A model generated the notes under the pieces. It was given only the letters and a program-made list of their open reading frames with translations, ran no database searches and was not told where the DNA came from. Both the position numbers and the translations under genes were made by a program. Shown here in pieces: positions 10,175 through 19,107 of a stretch of 64,000 nt of DNA. Within the stretch, counting starts at the first letter, position 1. Each line of letters begins with the position of its first letter. This DNA is from Agrobacterium larrymoorei (GTDB lineage: Bacteria > Pseudomonadota > Alphaproteobacteria > Rhizobiales > Rhizobiaceae). The stretch covers positions 64,501 to 128,500 of the forward strand of contig NZ_JAUTBL010000002.1 of the NCBI RefSeq assembly GCF_030819275.1, in the 5' to 3' direction.

Positions 10175-11518
10175 ATGTTCATCCATGCTGAAACCGCTTT
10201 GTTACCGACGGGTTGGGCGAACAATGTTCGCATCGAGATCGCAGATGGCAAGGTGGTGTCGGTCACGCAGGGCGTGGAATCGGTCGCCGGTGACGAGCGT
10301 CACGCCGTCATTGTTCCTGCCATGCCGAACCTTCACAGCCACGCTTTTCAGCGCGCCATGGCAGGCATGGTGGAACGGCGCGGTGCGACGGAAGACAGTT
10401 TCTGGAGCTGGCGCACGCTGATGTACCGCTTCGCGCTGTCGATGACACCGGAGCACGTGGAAGCGGTGGCAGCCCAGCTTTACATGGAAATGCTGGAGGC
10501 CGGTTTCGGTCGTGTGGGTGAGTTCCATTATCTCCATCACGACAAGGATGGTGCTCATTATGCCAACATTGCCGAGCTGGCCGAACGGATCTCCGCCGCC
10601 GCATCGCAAACCGGCATCTCTCTGACATTGCTGCCGGTTCTCTACGCCCATTCCGGTTTCGGCGGTCAGCAGCCCGTGGAAGGCCAGCGCCGCTTCATCA
10701 ACTCGCCCGACAGTTTCGTCCGTCTCTTGGATGGTTGCCGTCGGGCCGTTTCAGATCTGCCGGACAGCGTCGTGGGTGTCGCCCCGCACAGCTTGCGCGC
10801 TGTCACGCGCGAAGAGCTGAGCTTTGCCGCGCAACTGGCGCCCGATGCGCCGCTTCACATTCACATTGCCGAGCAGGTGAAGGAGGTCGAAGACTGCGTG
10901 GCCTGGTCGGGAAGGCGTCCGGTGGAATGGCTGCTAGAGAATGCGGAGGTTACGGATCGCTGGTGCCTCATCCACGCAACGCATATGACGGAAGCGGAAA
11001 CGCGCGGCGTTGCCAAAAAGGGCGCGATTGCCGGTCTCTGCCCGATCACGGAAGCCAATCTCGGCGATGGTGTCTTTTCCGCCGTTGAATTCCTCAAGCA
11101 CGGCGGCACCTTCGGCATCGGCTCCGACAGCAATGTGCTGATCGGCGTCGGCGAAGAACTGCGTCAACTTGAATATTCCCAACGCCTGGCCCACAGAGCG
11201 CGCAACGTGATTGCTCCGGCCAATGGCTCCACGGGCCGCACCTTGTTCGATGGCGCCTTGACCGGTGGTGCGAAGGCTTTGGGTGTCAAGGCCGGGATAG
11301 CCGCAGGCAAGGCTGCGGATTTTGCGTCCTTGAACGTGGATGCGGCTCCCTATCTCCAAGGTGACGACATTCTCGATGGTTGGATTTTCGGCAACCTCGT
11401 CAAGCCGCGTGACGTGTGGATCGGCGGCAAGCCGGCGGTGCGCGACGGCGCACATATCCGCCGCGATGAAATCGCAGGTCGCTTCCAGCACACGATGCGG
11501 CAGCTTTTGTCCGTCTGA
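10175..11518 (+). CDS. hutF: Formimidoylglutamate deiminase
   Basis: A 447-residue amidohydrolase that deiminates N-formimidoyl-glutamate to N-formylglutamate, feeding hutG. MPNLHSHAFQRAMAG carries the first metal HxH, with a LHIHIAEQ segment and GIGSDSNVLIGVGEELR later. The combination hutF plus hutG defines the five-step histidine route, with no direct formamide-releasing hutG2. It is divergent from hutI and has its own GAGG ribosome-binding site. Confidence 0.95.
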   Translation: MFIHAETALLPTGWANNVRIEIADGKVVSVTQGVESVAGDERHAVIVPAMPNLHSHAFQRAMAGMVERRGATEDSFWSWRTLMYRFALSMTPEHVEAVAAQLYMEMLEAGFGRVGEFHYLHHDKDGAHYANIAELAERISAAASQTGISLTLLPVLYAHSGFGGQQPVEGQRRFINSPDSFVRLLDGCRRAVSDLPDSVVGVAPHSLRAVTREELSFAAQLAPDAPLHIHIAEQVKEVEDCVAWSGRRPVEWLLENAEVTDRWCLIHATHMTEAETRGVAKKGAIAGLCPITEANLGDGVFSAVEFLKHGGTFGIGSDSNVLIGVGEELRQLEYSQRLAHRARNVIAPANGSTGRTLFDGALTGGAKALGVKAGIAAGKAADFASLNVDAAPYLQGDDILDGWIFGNLVKPRDVWIGGKPAVRDGAHIRRDEIAGRFQHTMRQLLSV

Positions 11519-11607
11519 CGCACATAGATGAAGCTAATATAGACGCCGGACGACCTTGACTCGGAGAACAAGCTCGTCGAGTCATTGCGGTCAGGGAGTT
11601 CAGACAC

Positions 11608-12537
11608 ATGCCACATTTTCTTCGCCAGCTTTCGCCGACGGGTCTCGGCGTCGCGGTCATGCTTTTCGGCATGCTGCTCTTCGCGCTCAACGATGCGATG
11701 GGCAAGTTCCTCGTTTCCACCTATAGCCTCGGCCAAGTCATTGCCGTGCGGAGCATCGCGGCGATCATTATCCTTCTGCCGATCGTCTGGAAGGCTGGGC
11801 TGCCGAAACTGGTGAATGTCGAGCGACCCGGTCTGCAGGTCGCGCGTGTCTTTTTTTCCACCGCGGAACTCTTCTGCTTTTACTTTGCCGTCGCAGCACT
11901 TCCGCTTGCCGACGTGATGACCTATTGGCTTGCTGCACCTATTTATGTGGCCGCACTCTCGCCCTTCCTTCTGGGTGAGAAGGTCGGCTGGCGGCGATGG
12001 ACGGCGATCGGCATCGGCTTCGTTGGGGTTCTGATCGCGTTGAAGCCAAGCTCGGCCTCTTTGACCAGTGCCGCCTTTTTTTCCATCCTTGGCAGTGCTG
12101 CCTTCGCCTTCATGATGCTCTCTGGGCGGCAGCTTCGCAACACGCCGGACACGGTGCTGGCCTTCTGGCAGATCATCGGGGCAGGGCTCGCGGGGGTTGT
12201 CGCCATTCTCGTCACGCCGTCCGGCTGGATTTCGATACAATCGGGCTTCGATCTGTCGCTGCTTGCACTTCTCGGCATCGTCGCGATGACCGCACATGTG
12301 CTGGTCAATCGCGCGCTCAAACTCGCCGATGCGGCCACAGTCGCGCCTTTGCAATATACGTTGCTGCTATGGGCTGTCGTCTTTGGCTGGCTGATCTTCG
12401 GTGATGTACCGCAACTCAGCATCGTCATCGGCGCCGGATTGATCGTTCTCTCAGGGCTCTACATCTTCTTCCGCGAGAATGCCGTGAAGCGTAAACAGGC
12501 AAAGACGGCAGTTCATCCCATCGAAGATCTGGTCTGA
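11608..12537 (+). CDS. EamA/DMT-family transporter
   Basis: A 309-residue integral membrane protein with about ten hydrophobic helices arranged as two EamA repeats, typical of drug/metabolite transporters such as RhaT or YdcZ relatives. The first repeat starts at ALNDAMGKFLVSTY and the second at LGSAAFAFMMLSGRQL. The C-terminus is basic (KRKQAK). It lies 89 bases after hutF on the same strand, so it might be read with hutF, but the substrate cannot be inferred. Confidence 0.85.
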   Translation: MPHFLRQLSPTGLGVAVMLFGMLLFALNDAMGKFLVSTYSLGQVIAVRSIAAIIILLPIVWKAGLPKLVNVERPGLQVARVFFSTAELFCFYFAVAALPLADVMTYWLAAPIYVAALSPFLLGEKVGWRRWTAIGIGFVGVLIALKPSSASLTSAAFFSILGSAAFAFMMLSGRQLRNTPDTVLAFWQIIGAGLAGVVAILVTPSGWISIQSGFDLSLLALLGIVAMTAHVLVNRALKLADAATVAPLQYTLLLWAVVFGWLIFGDVPQLSIVIGAGLIVLSGLYIFFRENAVKRKQAKTAVHPIEDLV

Positions 12538-12675
12538 TGGGTCAACGCGCACCGTATCGATGACCTGGTGTCCCGATACAACCTGCGAGAGGTAAAGTAA
12601 GGATAATTGGACCGAGCAAAGGCCGACGGCGAGCCAAAAAACAACTTTAACCTTGACGAAATCACGAAGTTGAGA

Positions 12676-12806
12676 GACTAGAGTGGCATGCTGCCCCTGA
12701 CATCGGGCAGGATTAAAACCTTGGTGCCGGGCCCCTCTGGCGAGAGTTTTACGGCGCTCTCGCGATGTCGGTACCGCCTGCTTATGACGCCGGCGGATGA
12801 ACACCC
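12676..12806 (+). promoter_or_regulatory. Structured 5' leader before the DUF475 gene
   Basis: The gap from 12538 to 12889 holds no large gene. It contains two clear hairpins: CTGCCC/GGGCAG (12691-12696 with 12705-12710) and GCGAGAG/CTCTCGC (12740-12746 with 12757-12763). A short coupled ORF then leads into the DUF475 start. TerC-like genes in other bacteria often follow manganese- or pH-sensing leaders (yybP-ykoY, alx). I could not match the yybP-ykoY consensus, so the leader is unclassified. Confidence 0.4.
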
Positions 12807-12890
12807 ATGAACAATCTGACCACGCATTCTGTGCTGGCGCGCGACGCCATGCACATGTCCTGCTCTCAAAATGTTGCGGGGGCTTTCTGA
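12807..12890 (+). CDS. Possible 27-residue leader peptide coupled to the DUF475 gene
   Basis: ATG at 12807 opens a 27-codon frame (starting MNNLTTHSVLARD) whose TGA stop (12888-12890) shares its last base with the ATG of the next gene, giving a TGATG arrangement. A GGCGGA element lies about 10 bases upstream. The exact overlap suggests translational coupling or an attenuation peptide, but short ORFs arise by chance and no homologue is recognised. Confidence 0.35.
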   Translation: MNNLTTHSVLARDAMHMSCSQNVAGAF

Positions 12891-13996
12891 TGACCTCCAC
12901 CACGCAATCCACGCTCTCCTATTTCAAATGGGCCTTTATCGTCACGGTCGTCGGCCTGCTTCTCGGCGGCTATCTCGGCTGGGAGATGACCGGCACCATC
13001 AGTGGCACTGCCACGATCTTCTTCATCTGCGCGGTTCTCGCCGTGCTGGAAATCTCGCTCTCCTTCGATAACGCCATCGTCAATGCCAACAAGCTGAAGG
13101 ACATGACGCCGGAATGGCAGCATCGCTTCCTCACCTGGGGCATTCTGATCGCCGTCTTCGGTATGCGTATCGTCTTCCCGCTTCTCATCGTCGTCATCGC
13201 CGCCAATGTCGGCCCCTGGACGGCTATGGTGATGGCAGCGACCGAGCCTGATCGCTACGCCCAGATCATGCAGGACGCGCATTTGCCGATTGCAGCCTTC
13301 GGCGGCACCTTCCTGATGATGGTCGGCCTCAGCTTCTTCTTCGATCACGAGAAGGACGTGCATTGGGTGCGTTGGTTCGAGGAAAAGATTGCCACCTATT
13401 CCTCGATCAAGGGCATCGAGATCGCCTTCGTCCTGATCATCATGCTGATCTTCACCCGCATCATCAGCAACAGCACCAATCCCGATCTCGGCCCGGAAGC
13501 GGCCAATGTGTTCTTCACCTCGGCGATCTGGGGTCTCTTGACCTTCCTTCTCGTCGAAGTCCTCGGCGGTGTTCTCGATCGCAGCCAGCAGATGCTGGAG
13601 GGCGCGGCAAAGGGCGGCTTCGGTGCATTCCTCTATCTCGAAGTTCTGGATGCCAGCTTCTCCTTCGATGGTGTTATCGGCGCCTTCGCCTTGACGTCGA
13701 ACCTCTTCATTATCGCCATCGGTCTTGGCATTGGCGCGATGTATGTGCGCTCCATGACCATCATGCTGGTGGAGAAGGGCACGCTCGCAGAATATCGCTA
13801 CCTCGAGCACGGCGCGTTCTACGCGATCCTGATCCTTTCGGTGATCATGTATACGCAAAGCCTCGTCCACATTCCGGAGGTCATCACCGGTCTCGGCGGC
13901 GCGACGCTCATCGGCATCGCGCTCTGGTCCTCCATCCGCTACAACAAGCAGGAAAAGGCCCGCGAAGCCGGTGCCGCGCATGGTGCCAAAGTCTGA
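12890..13996 (+). CDS. DUF475 (TerC-like) integral membrane protein
   Basis: A 368-residue polytopic protein of the DUF475 family, related to TerC/Alx metal-resistance proteins. Hydrophobic segments start at residue 11. Two acidic membrane motifs, EISLSFDNAIVNAN near residue 60 and VLDASFSFDGVIGAF near 255, resemble the paired NDN-type motifs of TerC. A role in metal ion export or envelope homeostasis is inferred only. The frame is open to 12797, but ATG 12890 has a GCGGGGG site 7 bases upstream and gives the family N-terminus. Confidence 0.85.
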   Translation: MTSTTQSTLSYFKWAFIVTVVGLLLGGYLGWEMTGTISGTATIFFICAVLAVLEISLSFDNAIVNANKLKDMTPEWQHRFLTWGILIAVFGMRIVFPLLIVVIAANVGPWTAMVMAATEPDRYAQIMQDAHLPIAAFGGTFLMMVGLSFFFDHEKDVHWVRWFEEKIATYSSIKGIEIAFVLIIMLIFTRIISNSTNPDLGPEAANVFFTSAIWGLLTFLLVEVLGGVLDRSQQMLEGAAKGGFGAFLYLEVLDASFSFDGVIGAFALTSNLFIIAIGLGIGAMYVRSMTIMLVEKGTLAEYRYLEHGAFYAILILSVIMYTQSLVHIPEVITGLGGATLIGIALWSSIRYNKQEKAREAGAAHGAKV

Positions 13997-14006
13997 CGAA
14001 GCACAA

Positions 14007-14034
14007 GACCCTCTGCCTCGAAGGAAAGAGGGTC
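14007..14034 (+). terminator. Hairpin terminator after the DUF475 gene
   Basis: An 8-bp perfect stem GACCCTCT/AGAGGGTC with a 12-base loop begins 10 bases after the stop codon. Only a weak T-rich stretch follows. Confidence 0.55.
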
Positions 14035-14136
14035 GCTGCATCTTAATTTTGCGCAGCGCTTAAAAAATCCTCCGCAGCCCCGCGGGACAGATGCGAATCA
14101 GCGGTGCAAAGGAGCCAAATTGTCGAAATGGCAAGT

Positions 14137-14152
14137 TGGCACGCTTCCTGCA
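14137..14152 (+). promoter_or_regulatory. Sigma54 (RpoN) promoter
   Basis: TGGCACGCTTCCTGCA matches the -24/-12 consensus TGGCACG-N4-TTGCA with one mismatch. The invariant GG (14138-14139) and GC (14150-14151) are exactly 10 bases apart. It lies in a 314-base region without a protein gene and points at a hairpin terminator about 100 bases downstream. Confidence 0.65.
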
Positions 14153-14162
14153 TCCTTGGTCT

Positions 14163-14255
14163 GCAAGTCCAGAGGGGACGTGAAAGCTCAAAAAGAGCAG
14201 ATACAGACCGCCGCCATGTCGAAGAAAAACTTCGAGGGCGGCGGTTTCGTTTTTA
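14163..14255 (+). ncRNA. Candidate small RNA with strong intrinsic terminator
   Basis: Predicted transcript of about 90 bases from the start expected 12 bases after the sigma54 -12 element to a T-rich tail near 14255. The 3' end is a long two-part hairpin: 9-bp ACCGCCGCC/GGCGGCGGT (14207-14215 with 14237-14245) enclosing TCGAAG/CTTCGA, followed by TTTCGTTTTT. The terminator comes before the MarR-like start and follows no long ORF, so a small RNA is the simplest reading. It could belong to a known rhizobial family such as alpha-r8/MmgR; I could not test this. Confidence 0.5.
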
Positions 14256-14310
14256 TTCACCGCTTGGCGCGATGATATGTGCGATTTTTCAAAGAATGGA
14301 GAGGTCCAAC

Positions 14311-14655
14311 GTGCCAGTCGAATTGTCGCCAAGTCAGGCGCTTGGCTTGTGGCACCGCGTCGCGCTGGCGCAAGTGGAGGACAATGCACCTGACCTGACG
14401 CTGAGACAGACGGCAATTCTTCTGCAAATCTATCTGGTGCCACCGCCGCATACCGTGCGCGGCTTGGCGAGCGTGCTGGGCGTCACCAAGCCTGTGATCA
14501 CGCGCGCTCTCGACAGCATGGGCGTGATGGGTCTGGTGGATCGTGAGCGCGATGAGAAGGACCGCCGCAATGTGGTCATCAAACGCACCGTCGCTGGCGC
14601 GCTTTATCTGGAAAAATTCGGCGATCTGATTATTGATGAAGCGCGAAAAGCTTAG
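14311..14655 (+). CDS. Small MarR-like winged-helix regulator
   Basis: A 114-residue protein built almost only of a winged helix: the helices in LTLRQTAILLQIY and VRGLASVLGVTKPVITRALDSM, then the wing with RERDEKDRRNVVIKRT. This is the MarR/DUF fold without the usual dimerisation extensions. The open frame runs back to 14104, but GTG 14311 has an ideal GGAGAGG site 6 bases upstream and starts after the RNA terminator, so it is preferred to ATG 14272. Downstream NlpC/P60 gene is 69 bases away on the same strand. Confidence 0.78.
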   Translation: MPVELSPSQALGLWHRVALAQVEDNAPDLTLRQTAILLQIYLVPPPHTVRGLASVLGVTKPVITRALDSMGVMGLVDRERDEKDRRNVVIKRTVAGALYLEKFGDLIIDEARKA

Positions 14656-14724
14656 TGCTCGAAAGTTGCCGCATTGCCGTTCGATGAACGTCAGATAGAC
14701 CTTTTGAAACAGGACCGAACGACC

Positions 14725-15582
14725 ATGACATCCGCCGAAACGCTTGACCGCCGACTGAACGTCTTCCGCGCCGATATCGCAGATGCGAAACTTGAAGGCA
14801 GGGTCGAGGCACAGCGTTTCATTACTGGCGAACCAGCGCAGGTCGCCCGTCCCGTCATCGGACTTCGCCCGAAGCCAGATATGGCCTCTGGCATCGATAC
14901 CGAACTGCTGCTTGGCGAGTCCATCCGTGTTTTCGATAGCGCCGACGGCTGGGCTTTCGTGCAGGCCGAGGTTGATGGTTATGTCGGTTACGTGCCAGAT
15001 GCTGCGGTAGGCGCGGTGGAGGCGACAACCCATATCGTCATCGCTCCCCGCACCTTTCTCTATCCTGCCGCTGAACTTAGAAAGCCGCCCGTTGCGGCCC
15101 TTTCCATGGGCAGCCGCCTGACATTTATTGGCGAGGAGGAGACGCGCGGAACGCGCTACCTGATAACGGCAAAAGGCGAGGGCGTGATTGCCGCCCATTG
15201 TCTACCCGTCGACCAGCAGGTCTCCGATGATTACGTCGCGGTGGCGCTGCGCTTTCTCGAAACGCCCTATCTCTGGGGCGGTCGCTCCGGCTTCGGCATC
15301 GATTGCTCCGGCCTCGTTCAGCTGTCCGTGGCCATGACCGGCAAATTTGCGTTGCGCGACACGGACATGCAGGTGAGGTCATTGGGACATGAGATCGAAC
15401 GCGACGAACTGCGTCGTGGCGATCTGGTCTTCTGGAAGGGTCATGTCGGCATCATGGAGGACGACAGGACGCTATTGCACGCCAACGGTCATACGATGAA
15501 TGTCGCACGCGAAAATCTGGACGAGGCAATTCAGCGTATTGGCTGGCTCTATGATAGGCCGACAGCCTATCGCCGTCCGTGA
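14725..15582 (+). CDS. NlpC/P60 family peptidoglycan hydrolase
   Basis: A 285-residue cell-wall hydrolase that probably cuts the D-Glu/mDAP bond of peptidoglycan stems. Two bacterial SH3-like segments cover residues about 60-165, followed by the NlpC/P60 catalytic domain with Cys in FGIDCSGLVQL, His in WKGHVGIM, and LLHANG supplying the third residue. No signal peptide is seen. The frame is open to 14674; ATG 14725 is chosen because MTSAETLDRRLNVFR looks like the family N-terminus. Confidence 0.85.
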   Translation: MTSAETLDRRLNVFRADIADAKLEGRVEAQRFITGEPAQVARPVIGLRPKPDMASGIDTELLLGESIRVFDSADGWAFVQAEVDGYVGYVPDAAVGAVEATTHIVIAPRTFLYPAAELRKPPVAALSMGSRLTFIGEEETRGTRYLITAKGEGVIAAHCLPVDQQVSDDYVAVALRFLETPYLWGGRSGFGIDCSGLVQLSVAMTGKFALRDTDMQVRSLGHEIERDELRRGDLVFWKGHVGIMEDDRTLLHANGHTMNVARENLDEAIQRIGWLYDRPTAYRRP

Positions 15583-15666
15583 TCGTTCACGAAAACGTTT
15601 TAAAAGGCATCCTGCGGATCACGCAGGCTCTGCTTATATGAACGTCATCTTGCATTGGGATGCGAC

Positions 15667-16035
15667 ATGATGAGAAGCCTGAGACGTGCTCTTGCCGGTC
15701 TGACCTTGAGCCTTGCAGTCTTGACAGTGCCCCAGGCAGGTGTGGCGCAAATCGTCTATAAGGACGGTTATCTGCCTGCTCCCGACGCCTATGCCAATCT
15801 GCCCGGCGTGAAGGACCCTAAGACGCTGCAGCCGCAGGAGCGCTATCGCTGCCATTCGACAGTGGTTGAATCCAGTACCCCGAACGGCCCGTATCGCGAT
15901 CTCTTCGGTAGCGATGGCCTGCCTGTTCAAGGCTATCGCTGCTCCGGCTCGTCAGGCACGTCTTTCTTCGGCACCAGAGTGCCAACGTCGAAGGATTGGT
16001 ATCCAGGCATCAACCCGCCCGCCACCGACTTCTAA
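15667..16035 (+). CDS. Small secreted protein of unknown function
   Basis: A 122-residue protein with an N-terminal signal peptide (basic MMRSLRR, hydrophobic core to about residue 25, VAQ cleavage region). The mature part is rich in Pro, Gly and Tyr and has two Cys pairs' worth of residues in RYRCHST and GYRCSGSSG. No enzyme motif is seen. It lies between NlpC/P60 and pncB on the same strand and is probably periplasmic. Confidence 0.6.
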   Translation: MMRSLRRALAGLTLSLAVLTVPQAGVAQIVYKDGYLPAPDAYANLPGVKDPKTLQPQERYRCHSTVVESSTPNGPYRDLFGSDGLPVQGYRCSGSSGTSFFGTRVPTSKDWYPGINPPATDF

Positions 16036-16198
16036 AATTGCTTGAGCTTCGCTCGTACCGTACCTGCATCAACCGGTCTGGACTTGCCATGCGCTTTTCA
16101 GATAAGTCTTTGAACCACAAGGTTCATGACCTTTAACAATGCGCGGCGATGCCGGACCTGTCTCATGCACAGGTTCGGCGTGGGGGATAGCAGCAGCA

Positions 16199-17503
16199 AT
16201 GACGAAGACAGATATAGCGACCCGTGTTCACAACCATACCTGGAAGCTTGATCCCATCATCCGCAGCCTGATCGACACGGATTTCTACAAGCTGTTGATG
16301 TTGCAGATGATCTGGAAGCTTTATCCGGACGTCAACGCGACTTTCTCCCTGATCAATCGAACAAAGACGGTGCGGCTTGCTGAGGAGATCGACGAGGTCG
16401 AACTGCGTGAACAGCTCGATCATGCGCGCAGCCTTCGGCTGACGAAGAAGGAAACGATCTGGCTTGCCGGTAACACCTTCTATGGCCGCTCGCAGATTTT
16501 CGAACCGGAGTTTCTCTCCTGGCTCTCCAGCTATCAACTGCCCGAATATGAGCTCTTCAAGCGCGACGGCCAGTATGAGCTGAACTTCCATGGTCGCTGG
16601 ATGGATACCACGCTATGGGAAATTCCAGCACTTGCCATCGTCAACGAGTTACGCTCCAGAAGCGCCATGCGGTCGCTTGGCTATTTCACCCTGGACGTGC
16701 TCTATGCCCGTGCCAAGGCCAAGATGTGGGCGAAGGTAGAGCGCTTGCGCGAGTTGCCGGGTTTACGCATCTCCGATTTCGGCACGCGCCGCCGGCACAG
16801 CTTCCTGTGGCAGCGTTGGTGCGTCGAAGCGCTGAAGGAAGGCATCGGCCCGGCCTTTACGGGAACGAGCAATGTCTTGCTGGCGATGGATTCCGATCTG
16901 GAAGCGGTCGGCACCAATGCGCATGAACTGCCGATGGTCGTCGCGGCTCTGGCGCAGAACGACGAAGATTTGGCTGCGGCACCCTATCAGGTGATGAAGG
17001 ACTGGAACCGGCTCTATGGTGGCAATCTTTTGATCGTCCTGCCGGACGCCTTCGGCACGGCGGCCTTCCTGCGCAATGCGCCGGAATGGGTGGCGGATTG
17101 GACGGGCTTCCGGCCGGATAGCGCGCCGCCGATCGAAGGCGGCGAAAAGATCATCGAGTGGTGGAAAAAGATGGGCCGCGACCCGAAGAAAAAGCTTCTC
17201 ATCTTCTCTGACGGTCTGGATGTCGATGCCATTATCGACACCTACAAACATTTCGAGGGGCGGGTGCGCATGAGCTTCGGCTGGGGCACCAACCTCACCA
17301 ACGATTTTGCCGGTTGTGCGCCGAAAACCATCGAGGGCCTGAAGCCGATCTCGGTGGTCTGCAAGGTCAGCGACGCCAATGGCCGCCCCGCGGTCAAGCT
17401 GTCCGACAATCCGCAAAAGGCGACCGGCGAGACCGACGAGGTGCAACGCTATTTGAAGTTCTTCGGCCAGGAAGACCGTAAGGATCAGAAGGTCCTGGTG
17501 TAA
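16199..17503 (+). CDS. pncB: Nicotinate phosphoribosyltransferase
   Basis: A 434-residue enzyme that joins nicotinate to PRPP, forming nicotinate mononucleotide for NAD salvage. The N-terminal [20 protein letters not shown], the [12 protein letters not shown] segment with the autophosphorylated His, and [11 protein letters not shown] near the C-terminus are diagnostic. The frame extends to 16139; ATG 16199 is chosen by homology to the family N-terminus and a GGGGGA element upstream. Convergent with the M17 peptidase gene. Confidence 0.95.
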   Translation: MTKTDIATRVHNHTWKLDPIIRSLIDTDFYKLLMLQMIWKLYPDVNATFSLINRTKTVRLAEEIDEVELREQLDHARSLRLTKKETIWLAGNTFYGRSQIFEPEFLSWLSSYQLPEYELFKRDGQYELNFHGRWMDTTLWEIPALAIVNELRSRSAMRSLGYFTLDVLYARAKAKMWAKVERLRELPGLRISDFGTRRRHSFLWQRWCVEALKEGIGPAFTGTSNVLLAMDSDLEAVGTNAHELPMVVAALAQNDEDLAAAPYQVMKDWNRLYGGNLLIVLPDAFGTAAFLRNAPEWVADWTGFRPDSAPPIEGGEKIIEWWKKMGRDPKKKLLIFSDGLDVDAIIDTYKHFEGRVRMSFGWGTNLTNDFAGCAPKTIEGLKPISVVCKVSDANGRPAVKLSDNPQKATGETDEVQRYLKFFGQEDRKDQKVLV

Positions 17504-17538
17504 GCGCGTTCAAGAATCGCAGTCTAAACCGGCCCGGC

Positions 17539-17564
17539 CATCCTCGCCGTGAGCGGCGAGGATG
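17539..17564. terminator. Hairpin between convergent pncB and M17 peptidase genes
   Basis: A perfect 10-bp stem CATCCTCGCC/GGCGAGGATG with a 6-base loop, located between the two convergent stops. No clear T tract on either side, so termination is inferred from position. Confidence 0.5.
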
Positions 17565-17577
17565 AAACTGCGTCCGC

Positions 17578-18975
17578 TCATGTCTTCGCAAAGCTGCGGG
17601 AGATATAGTGGAACAGGGCGCGGATCGCCTGTGCTTCGCCGCCGATCGAGGTGTGCGGGCGCTCGCTGAGCGACCATCCGTAGATATCGAAATGCACCCA
17701 TTTCTTCGTGGCGGTAACAAAGCGCTTGAGGAAGAGTGCTGCGGTGATCGAGCCAGCCATGCCGCCCGAAGGCGCGTTGGTGATATCGGCAGCACGGGAA
17801 CGAATATCCTTGTCATAACCCATGTAGAGCGGCAAGCGCCAGAGCGGATCGTCGGTATCGATGCCAGCCTCTGCGATGCTGTGGGCGAGATCTTCGTCAT
17901 CGGTAAAGAAGGGCGGAAGATCAGGCCCGAGGGCCACGCGCGCAGCCCCCGTTAGTGTCGCCATGTCGATCATCAGGTCGGGCGCGTCCTCGTCGGCATA
18001 GGCCAGCGCATCGGCAAGAATCAGTCGACCCTCGGCATCGGTATTGTCGATCTGGACGGTCAGGCCCTTGCGGCTCTTGTAGATATCACCCGGGCGGAAG
18101 GCATTGGCGGAGATGGAGTTTTCCACCGCCGGAACGATCACACGCAGATCGATGGGCAGGCGCGCATCCATGATCATCAAGGCAAGACCAAGCACATTGG
18201 CCGCACCGCCCATATCCTTCTTCATCAGCGCCATCGAGGAGGAGGGCTTGATATCGAGGCCGCCGGTATCGAAGCACACACCCTTGCCGACGAGTGTCAG
18301 GCGAGGATGACCTTTCTTGCCCCAGGACATTTCGAGCAGACGCGGCACGCTGGCGCTGGCGCGGCCAACCGCATGCACCAGCGGAAAGTTTTCCTTCAAA
18401 AGATCGTCACCGGCGATGACGGAAACCTGCGCCTTATAATGGGCCGCCAGACTGCGAAAAGCGATCTCCAGCTCGTCAGGTCCCATGTCATTGGCGGGAA
18501 CATTGATCAGATCGCGCGCCAGATAGACGCCCGCCAGCACGCGCTTGATCTCGGCATCCTCGGCATCGCGGGGAATGAGAAGCTTTGGGCCCTTGTTTGT
18601 AGCGGCCCGGTACTTCTCGAAGCGATAGGCACCGAGACCGAATCCAAGCGCCAACCGATTGACGGTGAGCGGTGCTGTCTCGATATGCCAGTCGCCTTCT
18701 GGAAGTTCACGCGCCAGCTTTCCTGTGATGAAGGGAAGCTCCGAAGGGTTGGTGCCGAGCCCAAGCAGTGCGCCGCCCAGCGCGCCCTCCGCCGACGGGA
18801 TCAAGAGGATTGCTCCCGCGTCCGCTTTGAAACCTGCCTTCTTTGCCCAGTCGAGAGCGATCGGATCGATGGCACCCTGATCGATATGGGCGGGTGTCAC
18901 CGCAAAGACGGGAAGCGTCTCCCCCGGCTTTGAACTGAAGGGAGTGGCGCGCTCGATAAATTGATAGGGGACCAT
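17578..18975 (-). CDS. M17 family leucyl aminopeptidase
   Basis: A 465-residue cytosolic metallo-aminopeptidase. The catalytic M17 region has GKGVCFDTGGLDIKPSSSM (metal-binding Asp, active Lys nearby) and the signature NTDAEGRLILADAL near residue 325. The N-terminal domain is shorter and more divergent than that of PepA, resembling the PepB-like forms found in alphaproteobacteria. Its role is peptide turnover. The promoter region is shared divergently with the tadD-like gene. Confidence 0.92.
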   Translation of the reverse strand: MVPYQFIERATPFSSKPGETLPVFAVTPAHIDQGAIDPIALDWAKKAGFKADAGAILLIPSAEGALGGALLGLGTNPSELPFITGKLARELPEGDWHIETAPLTVNRLALGFGLGAYRFEKYRAATNKGPKLLIPRDAEDAEIKRVLAGVYLARDLINVPANDMGPDELEIAFRSLAAHYKAQVSVIAGDDLLKENFPLVHAVGRASASVPRLLEMSWGKKGHPRLTLVGKGVCFDTGGLDIKPSSSMALMKKDMGGAANVLGLALMIMDARLPIDLRVIVPAVENSISANAFRPGDIYKSRKGLTVQIDNTDAEGRLILADALAYADEDAPDLMIDMATLTGAARVALGPDLPPFFTDDEDLAHSIAEAGIDTDDPLWRLPLYMGYDKDIRSRAADITNAPSGGMAGSITAALFLKRFVTATKKWVHFDIYGWSLSERPHTSIGGEAQAIRALFHYISRSFAKT

Positions 18976-19009
18976 GGTCTGCTTTCGTAAACGGCTGAGG
19001 CGGGCAAAT

Positions 19010-19024
19010 TAACACTCTGTTAGG
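19010..19024. promoter_or_regulatory. Near-consensus CtrA box upstream of the tadD-like gene
   Basis: TTAACACTCTGTTAG fits TTAA-N7-TTAA with one mismatch and lies 84 bases before the tadD start. It gains weight from the two perfect boxes in the same pilus locus. Confidence 0.4.
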
Positions 19025-19107
19025 GTTAACAGATTATTGCTGGAGCGAAAGTTGCGTAGTGCACGCTGCTTCGATGAAATATCCGATCACAGGGCCGGGG
19101 CGATATC

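Noticed and set aside
12676-12806. yybP-ykoY manganese riboswitch before the DUF475 gene
   Set aside because: Hairpins are present but I could not place the conserved yybP-ykoY internal-loop motifs, so it is reported only as an unclassified leader.
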